From Arsukibacterium sp. UBA3155 (GTDB taxonomy: Bacteria > Pseudomonadota > Gammaproteobacteria > Enterobacterales > Alteromonadaceae), in assembly GCA_002364615.1 (NCBI GenBank), contig DEYP01000019.1, positions 231,300-295,299 on the forward strand: a stretch of 64,000 nucleotides of DNA. Reading direction: 5' to 3'. Below, piece after piece: positions 46,801-54,618 of this stretch. The notes beneath the pieces are model-generated. The model saw nothing but the letters and a program-made list of their open reading frames with translations, was not told the origin of the DNA and searched no databases. A program made the position numbers and the translations under genes. Positions within the stretch are counted from its first letter, which is position 1. Every line of letters begins with the position of its first letter.

Positions 46801-47821
46801 TGTCATCGACCGGGTGGGCTTTCATAATATTGGCAGCAACCAGACCCAGGGTGTGATTGTCATGTCGATTGACGATGGCAGCGGCCTGACCGATTTGGAC
46901 CCGATGCACGATGCGTTAGTGGTAATGATTAACGGCACGGCGCAGGAGCAGTCACATACCGTGCCTACTGCCGCTGGTTTTGACTTACATCCGCTGCAAC
47001 AAGCGTCTGCTGATAGCATGGTAACCATGGCCAGCTTTACTGCCGGTACTGATGAAGGCACCTTTACCGTGCCAGCCTATAGCATGGCGGTATTTGTCAA
47101 AGCCCAGCAGGGTGAGCAAGGCCCTGGCTTAGCGGCCGATGCTACCTTAGGTGCGCCGGATATTCCGCCATACCAGGCGACAACCGTGTTTGTTCGCGGC
47201 GGTATGAATGGCTGGGGTGAGGATGATGCCTTTAACTATGCTGGTGCGGGTATTTACAGCGCAACATTGAATATCGACGCAGGTAGCTATGAGTTTAAAG
47301 TTGCATCAGCTGACTGGTCTGCAGTAAATCTGGGTGCAGGGGCTGCGGGTAACCAGGTTGTGGTTGATACGCCTATTGTTATTGAACCAAGTAATGACAA
47401 CCTGCGGATAGACATACCAGGTACTTCTGCTTATGTGTTTACCCTAAACGCGGTAAATGCTGCGGCGCCTACTCTGACGGTAAGCGAGTATGTACCGTAC
47501 GGTTCCACTACTGTGTTCCTGCGAGGTGGTATGAACGGCTGGGGCGAGGCCGATGCCTTTGAGTATCTTGGCGCCAACCTGTACAGCGTGGATATCAGCA
47601 TTACGGCAGGCAGCTACGAGTTTAAAGTAGCCTCCAGCGACTGGGCCACAGTAAATATGGGCGCAGGCCCAGCTGGTGCCACAGTAACCGAGGGCACACC
47701 ACTGCGTATTCAGGGCAGTAATGACAACCTGAATATGAACTTTGCCGAAAACGCGGTATATAACTTCTTGTTAGATGCCACGTTAACCGAAACACCAGAG
47801 CTAACGGTGACCAAGCAATAA
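43817..47821 (+). CDS. pulA: Pullulanase-type GH13 lipoprotein with C-terminal tandem modules
   Basis: A 1334-residue debranching enzyme with lipobox LAGC (C33). Order: a CBM41/pullulanase-associated module (AVLFYNRPQDDAYDGYRLH, from residue 96), an intermediate E-set region, a CBM48-like module (from about 360), the GH13 barrel with FNWGYDP (602-608), nucleophile D722 (DFRFDIMD), acid/base E751 (YGEGWNF) and D859 (SKHDNETLW), a C-terminal beta domain, then two near-identical 109-residue modules from 1123 and 1232 (GGMNGWGE). It hydrolyses alpha-1,6 bonds of pullulan or branched starch, probably at the cell surface. GGAG supports the start. Tandem with TonB receptor 2. Confidence 0.92.
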   Translation: MRNIKRFNPMPFNVKKMLRLSALAVTLSVLAGCGDSTEPGQELLTCNVPQIPNAGGSACIDPPPLSCPTGTFPDASNESCVSGRDPNAPDPVVFAGENQAVLFYNRPQDDAYDGYRLHTWNNEACDAYAASSVASAWSNGLIHDGVDPNYGAYWILDLKPGYAGTAEACGNFIIHIGTEDSGKDPGPDMKMPLSQDDPDFARMNWVFSGVNGVFEFPILSLGVSIQGASGHWLDTNTFIWNAAAADTAPVVKLFYSADAELEVNNNDELEGSSIELTPVELSDAQKALVPHMANAAAFSVDFTADEAKTMAKNQLALAAYNSEGELVAASYVQVAKVLDALYASGESSALNANLGVQYADGNISAAVWGPTARSMTLKVYNSDKTVAASHPMSLDAQTGVWSYSGAATALDRKFYRYEVTVYHPLTRAVETIESTDPYSVSLSTNGRYSQFVNLDDDDLAPEGWSDRTVPVVANPEDSVIYEGHVRDFSIRDASTSAANRGKYLAFTEMDSAPVSHLKKLVDNGLTHFHVLPLNDQANIEERANRRINLTDTVAQLCALNADAPVCGVESDSATLQSLLEGYLPYSDDAQALVESIRRIDGFNWGYDPHHFIAVEGSYASNPEGAVRIKEVRAMVKALNDIGLRVALDVVYNHTSSSGLFDNSVFDKLVPGYYHRYNEVSGTIERSTCCENTATEHKMFDKFIKDSLVILARDFGFNDFRFDIMDHHPKDNLLAAREAVRAIDAKAYFYGEGWNFGEVADNRLFTQAKQQDMAGTEVGTFNDRIREGVRSAAIFSGVNDDGNLAEQDIIRISLAGTLKDYVLKNYRDITGPASSANWNGQAAGYAEDPADIINYVSKHDNETLWDILQSRLPQPLTVTERVRAQNMAIAIPLMSQGIPFLQMGGDFLRSKSMDRDSYDSGDWFNYVDFTMQTNNWAVGLPLAEKNRDSWDSIATLFLNPNARASSTDIMFASDVFAEFLAIRSGSPLFRLTTGQDVIDRVGFHNIGSNQTQGVIVMSIDDGSGLTDLDPMHDALVVMINGTAQEQSHTVPTAAGFDLHPLQQASADSMVTMASFTAGTDEGTFTVPAYSMAVFVKAQQGEQGPGLAADATLGAPDIPPYQATTVFVRGGMNGWGEDDAFNYAGAGIYSATLNIDAGSYEFKVASADWSAVNLGAGAAGNQVVVDTPIVIEPSNDNLRIDIPGTSAYVFTLNAVNAAAPTLTVSEYVPYGSTTVFLRGGMNGWGEADAFEYLGANLYSVDISITAGSYEFKVASSDWATVNMGAGPAGATVTEGTPLRIQGSNDNLNMNFAENAVYNFLLDATLTETPELTVTKQ
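47183..47818 (+). repeat. Two tandem 327-bp module repeats in the pullulanase gene
   Basis: The segments starting at 47183 and 47510 encode TVF(V/L)RGGMNGWGE, GSYEFKVAS(A/S)DW, (N)MGAG and SNDNL in the same order. Each is a beta-rich module of about 109 residues, probably carbohydrate-binding. This is a recent internal duplication. Confidence 0.8.
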
Positions 47822-47836
47822 GCCGTTAAGAATGAT

Positions 47837-47867
47837 AAAAAGCTGCAGCCGGTCTGCAGCTTTTTTT
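47837..47867 (+). terminator. Intrinsic terminator of the pullulanase gene
   Basis: A 12-bp stem (AAAAAGCTGCAG / CTGCAGCTTTTT) with a CCGGT loop continues into further T. It closes the receptor 2-pullulanase unit. Confidence 0.9.
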
Positions 47868-47961
47868 ATGTCTGTTAGTAAAACGAAACGCTGCGTAGCG
47901 CCAACCGCTTAAGAAAGCTGGTCTATACTAATGCAGGTTTTACTGTAAAAGGAGACGCTGA

Positions 47962-48291
47962 ATGAAGCAGGTGTTAGTGAGTATTGTTGGATCGGTACTG
48001 TTATTAAGTAGCCAGCAGTTGCTGGCGCAGGAGCAAGGGCAAAGTATGCATTGCCAACTGGGTGAGGCAGTACGGGTTATTGAGGTGAACTACCCAGAGG
48101 GTGGCGAGCTGCCCTGTGAAGTGCAATACACCAAAGAGGGGACGACCGCTGTGCTGTGGCAAGCCAGTAACGAAGCGGGCTATTGTCAGCAGCAGGCTGC
48201 GAGCTTTGCCGATAAACTGCGGGGCTATGGCTTTGAGTGCGTGGCCATGGCAGCAGCAAACAAGGCTGAGGCCGGCGATGACAGTCAGTAA
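47962..48291 (+). CDS. Small secreted hypothetical protein
   Basis: A 109-residue protein with a signal peptide (cleavage after QQLLAQ, residue 23) and three cysteines in conserved-looking positions (HCQLG, PCEVQY, YCQQQ) plus a fourth near the end (FECV), so probably periplasmic with two disulphides. AAAGGAGA gives a strong start. No known family. It stands alone after the pullulanase terminator and is convergent with the SGNH genes. Confidence 0.7.
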   Translation: MKQVLVSIVGSVLLLSSQQLLAQEQGQSMHCQLGEAVRVIEVNYPEGGELPCEVQYTKEGTTAVLWQASNEAGYCQQQAASFADKLRGYGFECVAMAAANKAEAGDDSQ

Positions 48292-48355
48292 CTGGCTTTA
48301 GGGGCAGACTAAGCTGTCAGTGCGCCCTGCTGCTAAATTGTTAGTGTGCCCTGCT

Positions 48356-50098
48356 TTAGTGTGCCAAAGTGCTGAGCAGCTGCTTTGCCTGTTGCCTGGT
48401 GGCCTGCTGCGGCTCAGTAACCGGTGCAGGGGTTAATAACGCACGCTGTAAATAGCCCTTTGCTTCGCCAGTCCTACCGGCTTTTAGCAGTATTTGCGCC
48501 GCCTGCAAATTGGCATTAGCGTCATGTGGCAGCGCATCAGCAATTATTTTTAAGATTTTTAGCAACATATCGCCATCGCCCTGTTGGTGATAATACTGCG
48601 CATTGCGGTTTTGCAGGCTTAACCAGTCCAGGTTGCCCTCTACATACGCCTGTCCCCACTGCTGCTGCACCGTTTGTGCAGGCGGGAACTGCACCTGTTG
48701 CGGCTCCGGGCTAAACGGATAATCGGCTTTAAGCTGTAAAATACGTAAATAGCCCGCGTACTCTTCGGCTGGGGTAATGGGTCGCTCCTGCCAGGCAATT
48801 TCTGGGGGGACCGGCTTCTGCCAACTGCCCAGTGCCTGATTGCGCCCCAGCGCTTTATAAAAACTGTCTGCCAGCAAAAAATAACCCTGCACGTTAGGAT
48901 GCAAATGCTCCAGCAGCAGGTTGTTTCCTAACAGGCCCGCTGGCGAGTTAGCGATAAACGCCGCTTCGCTGTCAACCAGAGTCGCATTGTAGCGGCTTGC
49001 CAGCTCGCGAATTTTCTGGTTAATGGCTTCGGGTGCCCGAAAACGCAGTAAATCGTGATCTTTGGCCAGCAGAAACTGTGATTTCGCTTGCTCAGGCTGA
49101 CCACACCGCTGGTAATGTTGACCCAGTTGATAGTGAAAATCGGCTGAGTGCTCGGCAGCTGCCTGTAAGGTGAGCGTGGCAAGCAAAGCGGCATCGGTGC
49201 TGTTTGCTGCACCCGTCTCGGTATTGGCCTTTGCCAATTGTTGCAGCAGTGGTGCTGCCATTGCCGGGATCGGTTTGCTGTTAAACGGTGGTTGGTCGGC
49301 TACATTACTGACCAGCGTGCTGATATACACCGGTATGCCAGCGCGCTGATACTTAGCCAGCAACCGGCTGATATTGGCATCAAACTGCTGAAGCCCGGCC
49401 TGGTACTGGGCTGAATCTAAAACAATATTTTTCTCGCGTGCTACCCGGGCCATAAAAGTGCGGCTGCTTTCATCGGCGCCCTGCAGCGGCTGGTTCAGCT
49501 GCTGATACAACTGCTCCATTAACTGAAAACTATGTAATTTACGCAAGCTGATAATCAGCCGGGTAGCGGCAGGGCTTTGGCTGGCCAGATAGTGCGAACC
49601 CACACCGAGTAACCCCAGATATTCGTTGTGGCCGGAATAAATGAGTACGGCATCCGGTTTAATGGCAATAATTTCATCAGCCAGATCCAGCAAGGTGTAA
49701 CTGTTAACGGCTGCGAGCGCAGTATTCACCACCTCGACCCGTTGTCCGGGAAAGGTGCGACTTAACCGCTGCTCCAGCATGGTAGCCAGCGAGGCTCCGC
49801 CGCCATAAGGATAACCCGCCGCGGTAGAGCCACCTTGCACCACCAGCCTGATGGCGTTATCAGGCTGGTCTGCCAGCAGAAACCCCGGTTCCATTTTAAC
49901 GGTTGGCAGCTGAGTATTATTGGCAAAATAACGTTTAACAATATCGGTTTCAGTTACCAGATAAGCCGGATTGGCCGGGTTTGGTTTAAACAAAGGCCAG
50001 TTATCACCAGCGCCGGTTGCCCGTAACGCCAGTTCTGCCAGTACGACAACCAGCAGCGGTAATGCCAGGGCAATGGCCCGAAATATCCAAATTCGCAT
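48356..50098 (-). CDS. Membrane-anchored SGNH/GDSL hydrolase with TPR region, copy 1
   Basis: A 580-residue protein: an N-terminal membrane anchor (residues 7-27), then an SGNH hydrolase domain with block I VQGGSTAAGYPYGG, block III SGHNEYLG and the catalytic DxxH-like block EHLHPNVQGY. Two helical repeat parts (around 310-345 and the C-terminal 520-575, KAGRTGEAKGYLQRALL) look like TPRs. SGNH enzymes deacylate glycans, lipids or proteins; here the active site should face the periplasm. AGGAG lies 10 bases upstream of the start, inside the end of the paralogue 5 bp upstream. It is the end of a two-gene operon divergent from a carbamoyltransferase. Confidence 0.87.
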   Translation of the reverse strand: MRIWIFRAIALALPLLVVVLAELALRATGAGDNWPLFKPNPANPAYLVTETDIVKRYFANNTQLPTVKMEPGFLLADQPDNAIRLVVQGGSTAAGYPYGGGASLATMLEQRLSRTFPGQRVEVVNTALAAVNSYTLLDLADEIIAIKPDAVLIYSGHNEYLGLLGVGSHYLASQSPAATRLIISLRKLHSFQLMEQLYQQLNQPLQGADESSRTFMARVAREKNIVLDSAQYQAGLQQFDANISRLLAKYQRAGIPVYISTLVSNVADQPPFNSKPIPAMAAPLLQQLAKANTETGAANSTDAALLATLTLQAAAEHSADFHYQLGQHYQRCGQPEQAKSQFLLAKDHDLLRFRAPEAINQKIRELASRYNATLVDSEAAFIANSPAGLLGNNLLLEHLHPNVQGYFLLADSFYKALGRNQALGSWQKPVPPEIAWQERPITPAEEYAGYLRILQLKADYPFSPEPQQVQFPPAQTVQQQWGQAYVEGNLDWLSLQNRNAQYYHQQGDGDMLLKILKIIADALPHDANANLQAAQILLKAGRTGEAKGYLQRALLTPAPVTEPQQATRQQAKQLLSTLAH

Positions 50099-50103
50099 CC
50101 GGC

Positions 50104-51981
50104 TTAGTCTCCTGCTGTCAGTTGTTGACGTAATTGCTGTTGCTGGCGCTGCGCCACGGGGTGGCCTGGCTCCCGCCTTAATATGTGTTCAACTTCAGTT
50201 AAGGCCCGTGCCAGCTGTTGCTGGTAGTAGTAAGTGCGGGCCAGCATTAAGCGGTAGTTGATATTGTCCGGCGCACTGGTAACGGCTTTACGCTGATAAT
50301 AACCGGCCAGCGCGAATTGCTGGCTATCGAAATACAGTTGTCCTGCCACAAAAGCCATATGACTCTCGGTAGGCAACGCATCAGATAATAACGCCGCAAC
50401 TTTGGCGGCATCGCTAATCCGGCCTTGCTGCTGATACAAGGTCACTAAACGCTGGCTGGCCTCAAGCCAGCTTAAGCCATTGCTGCGCTCGCGTGCCAGC
50501 GCAATAAAGGGGTTGCTACTTGGCGCAAAGTTGACCGGTTGCCGCGAAGAGACAAACGGATAATCAGCGGTCAGCTGGCGCACCTTAAACTGTGCCAGGG
50601 CCAGGTCTACTTCTGTTAAGGGCATATCGGCCAGCGCCTGGGACGGGGTAACGATGTTGTCGGTAGTGTTAAGGCCAAGTTGCTGCTGCACCGCTGGTAA
50701 AAACGCTTCAGCCAGCCAGAAATAGCCCAGCTGATTGGGGTGCAAATGCTCCAGCATCAATGGTTTACCAATAATGCTATCAGCGCTTTGCTGGCGTAGC
50801 ATGGCCTCCCCATCAACCAGCGGCAGCTTAAAATCGCTACTGAGCCTGGCTAGCGTGGCGTTAATGGCCTGTGGCGCCCTAAAGCGCAGTAAATCATGCT
50901 CGCGTGCCAACTGATAATGGATCAGGGCCTGCTGTGTATCGCCTTGTTGCCGATACAGCCCCGCCAACTGAAAGTGCCAGCTGGCAATATGGGGTTCGGT
51001 AATCAGGGCCTGCTGCAATTGCTGGATTGTCGGATCTGGATGAGCCGGCTTGGCTGAGACAAAAGGCGGCTGATCGGCTTCGTTACTGGCAATAGTACTG
51101 AGCAGTACCGGAATGCCAGCTGTCTGATACTGGCTTAGTAGCAGGCGCATATTGGCGCTGAACTGGTTAATGCCGGCATTAAACAAGGCGCTGTCTTTCG
51201 CTATTTCAGTATGACGGGCAATTTGCGCCATCATGGTTCGCTCTGCCGTAAAGGCTGGGGGCGCACTTAGCCAGGCACTAAGACGCTGCAATGCCTGAAA
51301 CAACGCCAGCTTTCGCAGCGTTAAATACAGCAGTTTAGTGCCGTGGCTATACTCACCGGCAAAGGCAGAGCCCACGCCCAATACCCCTAAAAACTCATTA
51401 TGACCGGCATATACCAGCACCAGATCGGGCTTAAGAGCAATGACTTCGTCGCTGATATCGAGCAGGGTGTAGGAGTTTATCGCCGCCATCGCCAGATTGA
51501 TTACTTCAATATGCTGCTCCGGGTACAACCTTTTTAAGCGCTGTTGCAACATGGCCGCCGGCGCGCCCCAGCGGCCGTAGGGAAAGCCTGCGGCCGAAGA
51601 ACCACCAATAAAAATGATCCGCTGCAGGCCAGCGGGTTTGTCAGAGAGAAAATACTGGGTATCGGGGCTAACCTGCGGCGCCAGCTCCGGCGTAGCAAAG
51701 TAGCGGTTAATCAACGCCGGGTTGGCTTGCAGGTAACCTGGCATCGTCGCCACCGGCACGGTTAACGGATAACGCTGGTACAGGCTGCTCTGGCGCAGCA
51801 GTAATTCTGCTGCCAGGATCAGCAGCAGTGGGATCGCCAACGCGATACTGTAAAACAGCACGTTACTGCGGCGGGTTACGGTGGCTGCTGAAGCAAGAGT
51901 AGTCGGCATGATATTCGGTATAAACGGCAGAATAACCATGACGGTACCCGATGTTTTCGGGGGCAGCAAGTTTTGGCGCAT
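50104..51981 (-). CDS. Membrane-anchored SGNH/GDSL hydrolase with TPR region, copy 2
   Basis: A paralogue of the downstream gene, up to 625 residues. Blocks are clear: FIGGSSAAGFPYG, YAGHNEFLGVLG and LEHLHPNQLGYFWLAE, then TPR-like repeats at the C-terminus (residues 535-610). The N-terminal start is uncertain. An ATG at 51909 (MPTTLASAATV) would put the membrane anchor (SIALAIPLLLILAAELLL) near the N-terminus, but neither it nor 51981 has a good ribosome-binding site. Its 5' end faces the carbamoyltransferase gene at 52059. The paired duplicates and their neighbours suggest two acyl-transfer or hydrolysis steps on one substrate. Confidence 0.86.
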   Translation of the reverse strand: MRQNLLPPKTSGTVMVILPFIPNIMPTTLASAATVTRRSNVLFYSIALAIPLLLILAAELLLRQSSLYQRYPLTVPVATMPGYLQANPALINRYFATPELAPQVSPDTQYFLSDKPAGLQRIIFIGGSSAAGFPYGRWGAPAAMLQQRLKRLYPEQHIEVINLAMAAINSYTLLDISDEVIALKPDLVLVYAGHNEFLGVLGVGSAFAGEYSHGTKLLYLTLRKLALFQALQRLSAWLSAPPAFTAERTMMAQIARHTEIAKDSALFNAGINQFSANMRLLLSQYQTAGIPVLLSTIASNEADQPPFVSAKPAHPDPTIQQLQQALITEPHIASWHFQLAGLYRQQGDTQQALIHYQLAREHDLLRFRAPQAINATLARLSSDFKLPLVDGEAMLRQQSADSIIGKPLMLEHLHPNQLGYFWLAEAFLPAVQQQLGLNTTDNIVTPSQALADMPLTEVDLALAQFKVRQLTADYPFVSSRQPVNFAPSSNPFIALARERSNGLSWLEASQRLVTLYQQQGRISDAAKVAALLSDALPTESHMAFVAGQLYFDSQQFALAGYYQRKAVTSAPDNINYRLMLARTYYYQQQLARALTEVEHILRREPGHPVAQRQQQQLRQQLTAGD

Positions 51982-52028
51982 TTGAACTACCGCCCGTTGT
52001 CAATTAAGGTTACTTTAGATAAGGGTTT

Positions 52029-52034
52029 TATAAT
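52029..52034 (+). promoter_or_regulatory. Possible -10 box of the carbamoyltransferase gene
   Basis: A perfect TATAAT, 24 bases before the ATG at 52059, would give a leader of about 18 bases. No -35 box at good spacing (TTGTCA is 26 bases away) and no clear ribosome-binding site are visible, so the call is weak. Confidence 0.35.
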
Positions 52035-52058
52035 GGATGGTGCGGCAGTAGCCGGCTT

Positions 52059-53897
52059 ATGCAATATATTCTGGGTATTTCCTGTTTTTATCATGACAGC
52101 GCCGCCTGTTTGCTGGCCGACGGGGTTATTGTGGCCGCGGCGCAGCAGGAGCGTTTCAGCCGGATAAAACACGACGCGGCGTTTCCTGTCGATGCCATAA
52201 GTTATTGTTTAACTGAAGCCGGCATTGCGGTGACTGATTTAAGCACCGTGGTGTTTTACGATAAACCGCTGTTAAAGTTCGAGCGTTTGCTGGAAACCTA
52301 TCTGGCCCATGTACCGCGGGGTTTTCGCTCTTTTCTTAGTGCCATGCCGGTATGGCTGAAAGAAAAATTGTATTTAAAAACCGTGCTGCGCCGCGAGCTT
52401 CGCACCCTGGCAGGGCTGGATAAAAAAAAGGCGTTGCCGCAGTTATTGTTTAGTCAGCATCATCAGGCGCATGCCGCCTCAGCGTTTTATCCCAGCCCTT
52501 ATCAGGAGGCTGCTGTAATCTGTCTCGATGGCGTCGGCGAATGGGCTACTTCAACAATATGGCAGGGTAAAGATAATACCCTGACACCCTTGTTTGAACT
52601 GCAGTTCCCACATTCGCTGGGTTTACTCTATTCTGCTTTTACCTATTATTGCGGTTTTAAAGTGAATTCGGGTGAATATAAGCTGATGGGGCTGGCGCCG
52701 TATGGCGAGCCGCGCTTTGTTCAGACCATTTATCGCGAACTGGTTAGCGTTAAATCTGACGGCAGCTTTGCGCTTAATATGGCCTATTTTAGCTATCCGG
52801 CGGGTTCAAGGATGGTAAACCGCAAGTTCGAACAGTTATTTGGCATGCCGCCGTTAGCTCCGGATGCGACGCCCAGCCAGTTGTATCTGGATTTAGCCTG
52901 CTCGGTGCAGCAGGTTACCGAAGAAATTGTACTGAAAATTGCCCGCCATGCTCATAAGCTGACCGGGGCCAGTAAGTTATGTCTGGCTGGCGGCGTGGCC
53001 CTTAATTGTGTCGCTAATGGCCGCCTGTTGCGGGAAGGCCCGTTTAAGGAACTTTGGGTACAGCCAGCAGCGGGGGACGCCGGCGGTGCCATAGGGGCGG
53101 CCATGCTGGTCTGGCATCAGTATTTTCAGCAACCCAGAGCGGCAGATGAGCAGCACGATCAGATGCAGGGTAGCTATTTAGGGCCGGCTTACAGTGATGA
53201 TGAAATATGCAGCTTACTGGACAAGCAGCAGATCCCTTACCAGCAATTAAGCGATAACATGTTATATCACACCACCGCCGGTTTACTGGCTGCCGGCCAG
53301 GTGGTGGGCTGGTTTCAGGGGCGGATGGAATTTGGTCCCCGGGCTCTGGGTAACCGTTCTATTCTGGGCGACGCCAGAAGTGCTGCCATGCAAAGCATTC
53401 TTAATTTAAAAATTAAACAACGTGAATCGTTCCGGCCATTTGCCCCGGCCGTATTAACTGAACACGCCAGCGAGTATTTTGATCTCAGTTCACAAAGCCC
53501 CTATATGTTGCTGGTGGCGAAGGTGAACCCCGAATTATGTATCAGTCTGCCGCCAGAAACCCGGGGTTTAGCTAAACTGGCAGAGCAGCGCTCAAGCCTG
53601 CCGGCGATAACGCATATTGATTACAGTGCCAGGGTGCAAACGGTGAGCAAATCGGCTAATCCGCGGTTTCATCACTTACTGCAAACCTTTCACGAATTGA
53701 CGGGGACGCCAATACTGATTAATACCTCGTTTAATGTCCGGGGCGAGCCACCGGTGTGTAGTCCGGCTGAAGCGTTAAAGGGCTTTCTGGCAACGGACAT
53801 GGATTATCTGGTGCTGGGCAACTGTGTGCTCAGTAAGGCTGAGCAGGATCCGGCACAATTGGCGGCAGCCAGATTGCGCAGTTTTGCAAATGATTAA
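52059..53897 (+). CDS. NodU/CmcH-family carbamoyltransferase
   Basis: A 612-residue O-carbamoyltransferase with an N-terminal TsaD-like ATPase/carbamoyl-adenylate domain (GISCFYHDSAACLL; metal-binding SQHHQAHAASAFYP; LAGGVALNCVANG) and the C-terminal NodU domain (EFGPRALGNRSILGDAR; RESFRPFAPAVL; INTSFNVRGEPPVC). The family moves a carbamoyl group from carbamoyl phosphate to a hydroxyl of a sugar, antibiotic or other acceptor. It leads an operon with an SxtJ gene (24 bp) and a DUF5989 gene, and diverges from two SGNH hydrolases. The acceptor is unknown. Confidence 0.93.
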   Translation: MQYILGISCFYHDSAACLLADGVIVAAAQQERFSRIKHDAAFPVDAISYCLTEAGIAVTDLSTVVFYDKPLLKFERLLETYLAHVPRGFRSFLSAMPVWLKEKLYLKTVLRRELRTLAGLDKKKALPQLLFSQHHQAHAASAFYPSPYQEAAVICLDGVGEWATSTIWQGKDNTLTPLFELQFPHSLGLLYSAFTYYCGFKVNSGEYKLMGLAPYGEPRFVQTIYRELVSVKSDGSFALNMAYFSYPAGSRMVNRKFEQLFGMPPLAPDATPSQLYLDLACSVQQVTEEIVLKIARHAHKLTGASKLCLAGGVALNCVANGRLLREGPFKELWVQPAAGDAGGAIGAAMLVWHQYFQQPRAADEQHDQMQGSYLGPAYSDDEICSLLDKQQIPYQQLSDNMLYHTTAGLLAAGQVVGWFQGRMEFGPRALGNRSILGDARSAAMQSILNLKIKQRESFRPFAPAVLTEHASEYFDLSSQSPYMLLVAKVNPELCISLPPETRGLAKLAEQRSSLPAITHIDYSARVQTVSKSANPRFHHLLQTFHELTGTPILINTSFNVRGEPPVCSPAEALKGFLATDMDYLVLGNCVLSKAEQDPAQLAAARLRSFAND

Positions 53898-53921
53898 CCC
53901 GTTGCCCACTAAGGATGCATT

Positions 53922-54335
53922 ATGCAGTTACTGCTAAAAACCGACCGTAGCGGCTTACGTACTTTTGGCTGGCAAATGGCTATTGCCCTGCCGTTAGTGT
54001 TTTCGCTGTTGCTGCCCTGGTTATTTGGTTATTTTAGCGTGGCGACACTGCCCCTATGGCCGCTGGTGTTGTCGGCCATGCTGCTAATCATGGCGTGGTG
54101 CTGGCCAACCGGACTGTATTATCCGTACCGCGGGTGGATGGCATTTGCCGCAGTGATGGCCTGGATAAACACACGGTTGCTGCTGGGCCTGGTTTTTTAT
54201 GTGATGTTATTGCCGCTTGGCCTGGTGCTGCGGCTCTTCAGTAAGTTGCAATACCAGCATAAACCCACTGGTGACAGCTACTGGTTAGCGCCCGATAAGG
54301 TACCAACCGCGAAAGATTTAGAGGATCCATTTTAA
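53922..54335 (+). CDS. SxtJ-family membrane protein
   Basis: A 137-residue protein with three or four membrane helices (about residues 18-38, 41-60, 66-80 and 86-106) and a charged C-terminal tail (DSYWLAPDKVPTAKDLEDPF). It matches the SxtJ family, named after a gene of the saxitoxin cluster but found widely beside NodU-type carbamoyltransferases in bacteria without any toxin. Function unknown. It shares one base with the next small gene (TAATG), so the two are translationally coupled. Confidence 0.88.
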   Translation: MQLLLKTDRSGLRTFGWQMAIALPLVFSLLLPWLFGYFSVATLPLWPLVLSAMLLIMAWCWPTGLYYPYRGWMAFAAVMAWINTRLLLGLVFYVMLLPLGLVLRLFSKLQYQHKPTGDSYWLAPDKVPTAKDLEDPF

Positions 54336-54487
54336 TGCAGGAATTTTTAACTGATTTATGGGCTTTTTTGCGGGTTCGTAAAAAAATATGGTTGTTACCG
54401 GTTGTTCTGGTGCTGGCCTTACTGGGCGCGCTGGTGGTGGTAAGCCAGCAATCGGCCTTAGCAGGGTTTATTTATACGCTATTTTAG
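54335..54487 (+). CDS. DUF5989 small membrane protein (50 aa)
   Basis: A 50-residue single-pass membrane protein: an amphipathic N-terminus (MQEFLTDLWAFLRVRKK), one helix (residues 18-37) and an end YTLF. This is the pattern of DUF5989 proteins, tiny partners of SxtJ and NodU-type carbamoyltransferases. Its ATG overlaps the SxtJ stop (TAATG). It is easily missed in automatic annotation because of its length. Confidence 0.85.
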   Translation: MQEFLTDLWAFLRVRKKIWLLPVVLVLALLGALVVVSQQSALAGFIYTLF

Positions 54488-54618
54488 CCCGGATTTCGCT
54501 GTTGCCAGCATCACTATTGGCTAATAGCGCACAGATCCTGTAAGCTGCACGCCCTTCAAAACGAGGGCCACTGCAGCTGCGGCAGATTTTTCTCGCAGCC
54601 TTTATTGCGGGATAACGC

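Noticed and set aside
52059-54487. A saxitoxin-type toxin cluster, suggested by the SxtJ family name
   Set aside because: None of the core saxitoxin genes (polyketide-like SxtA, amidinotransferase) are present; SxtJ is widespread outside toxin producers.
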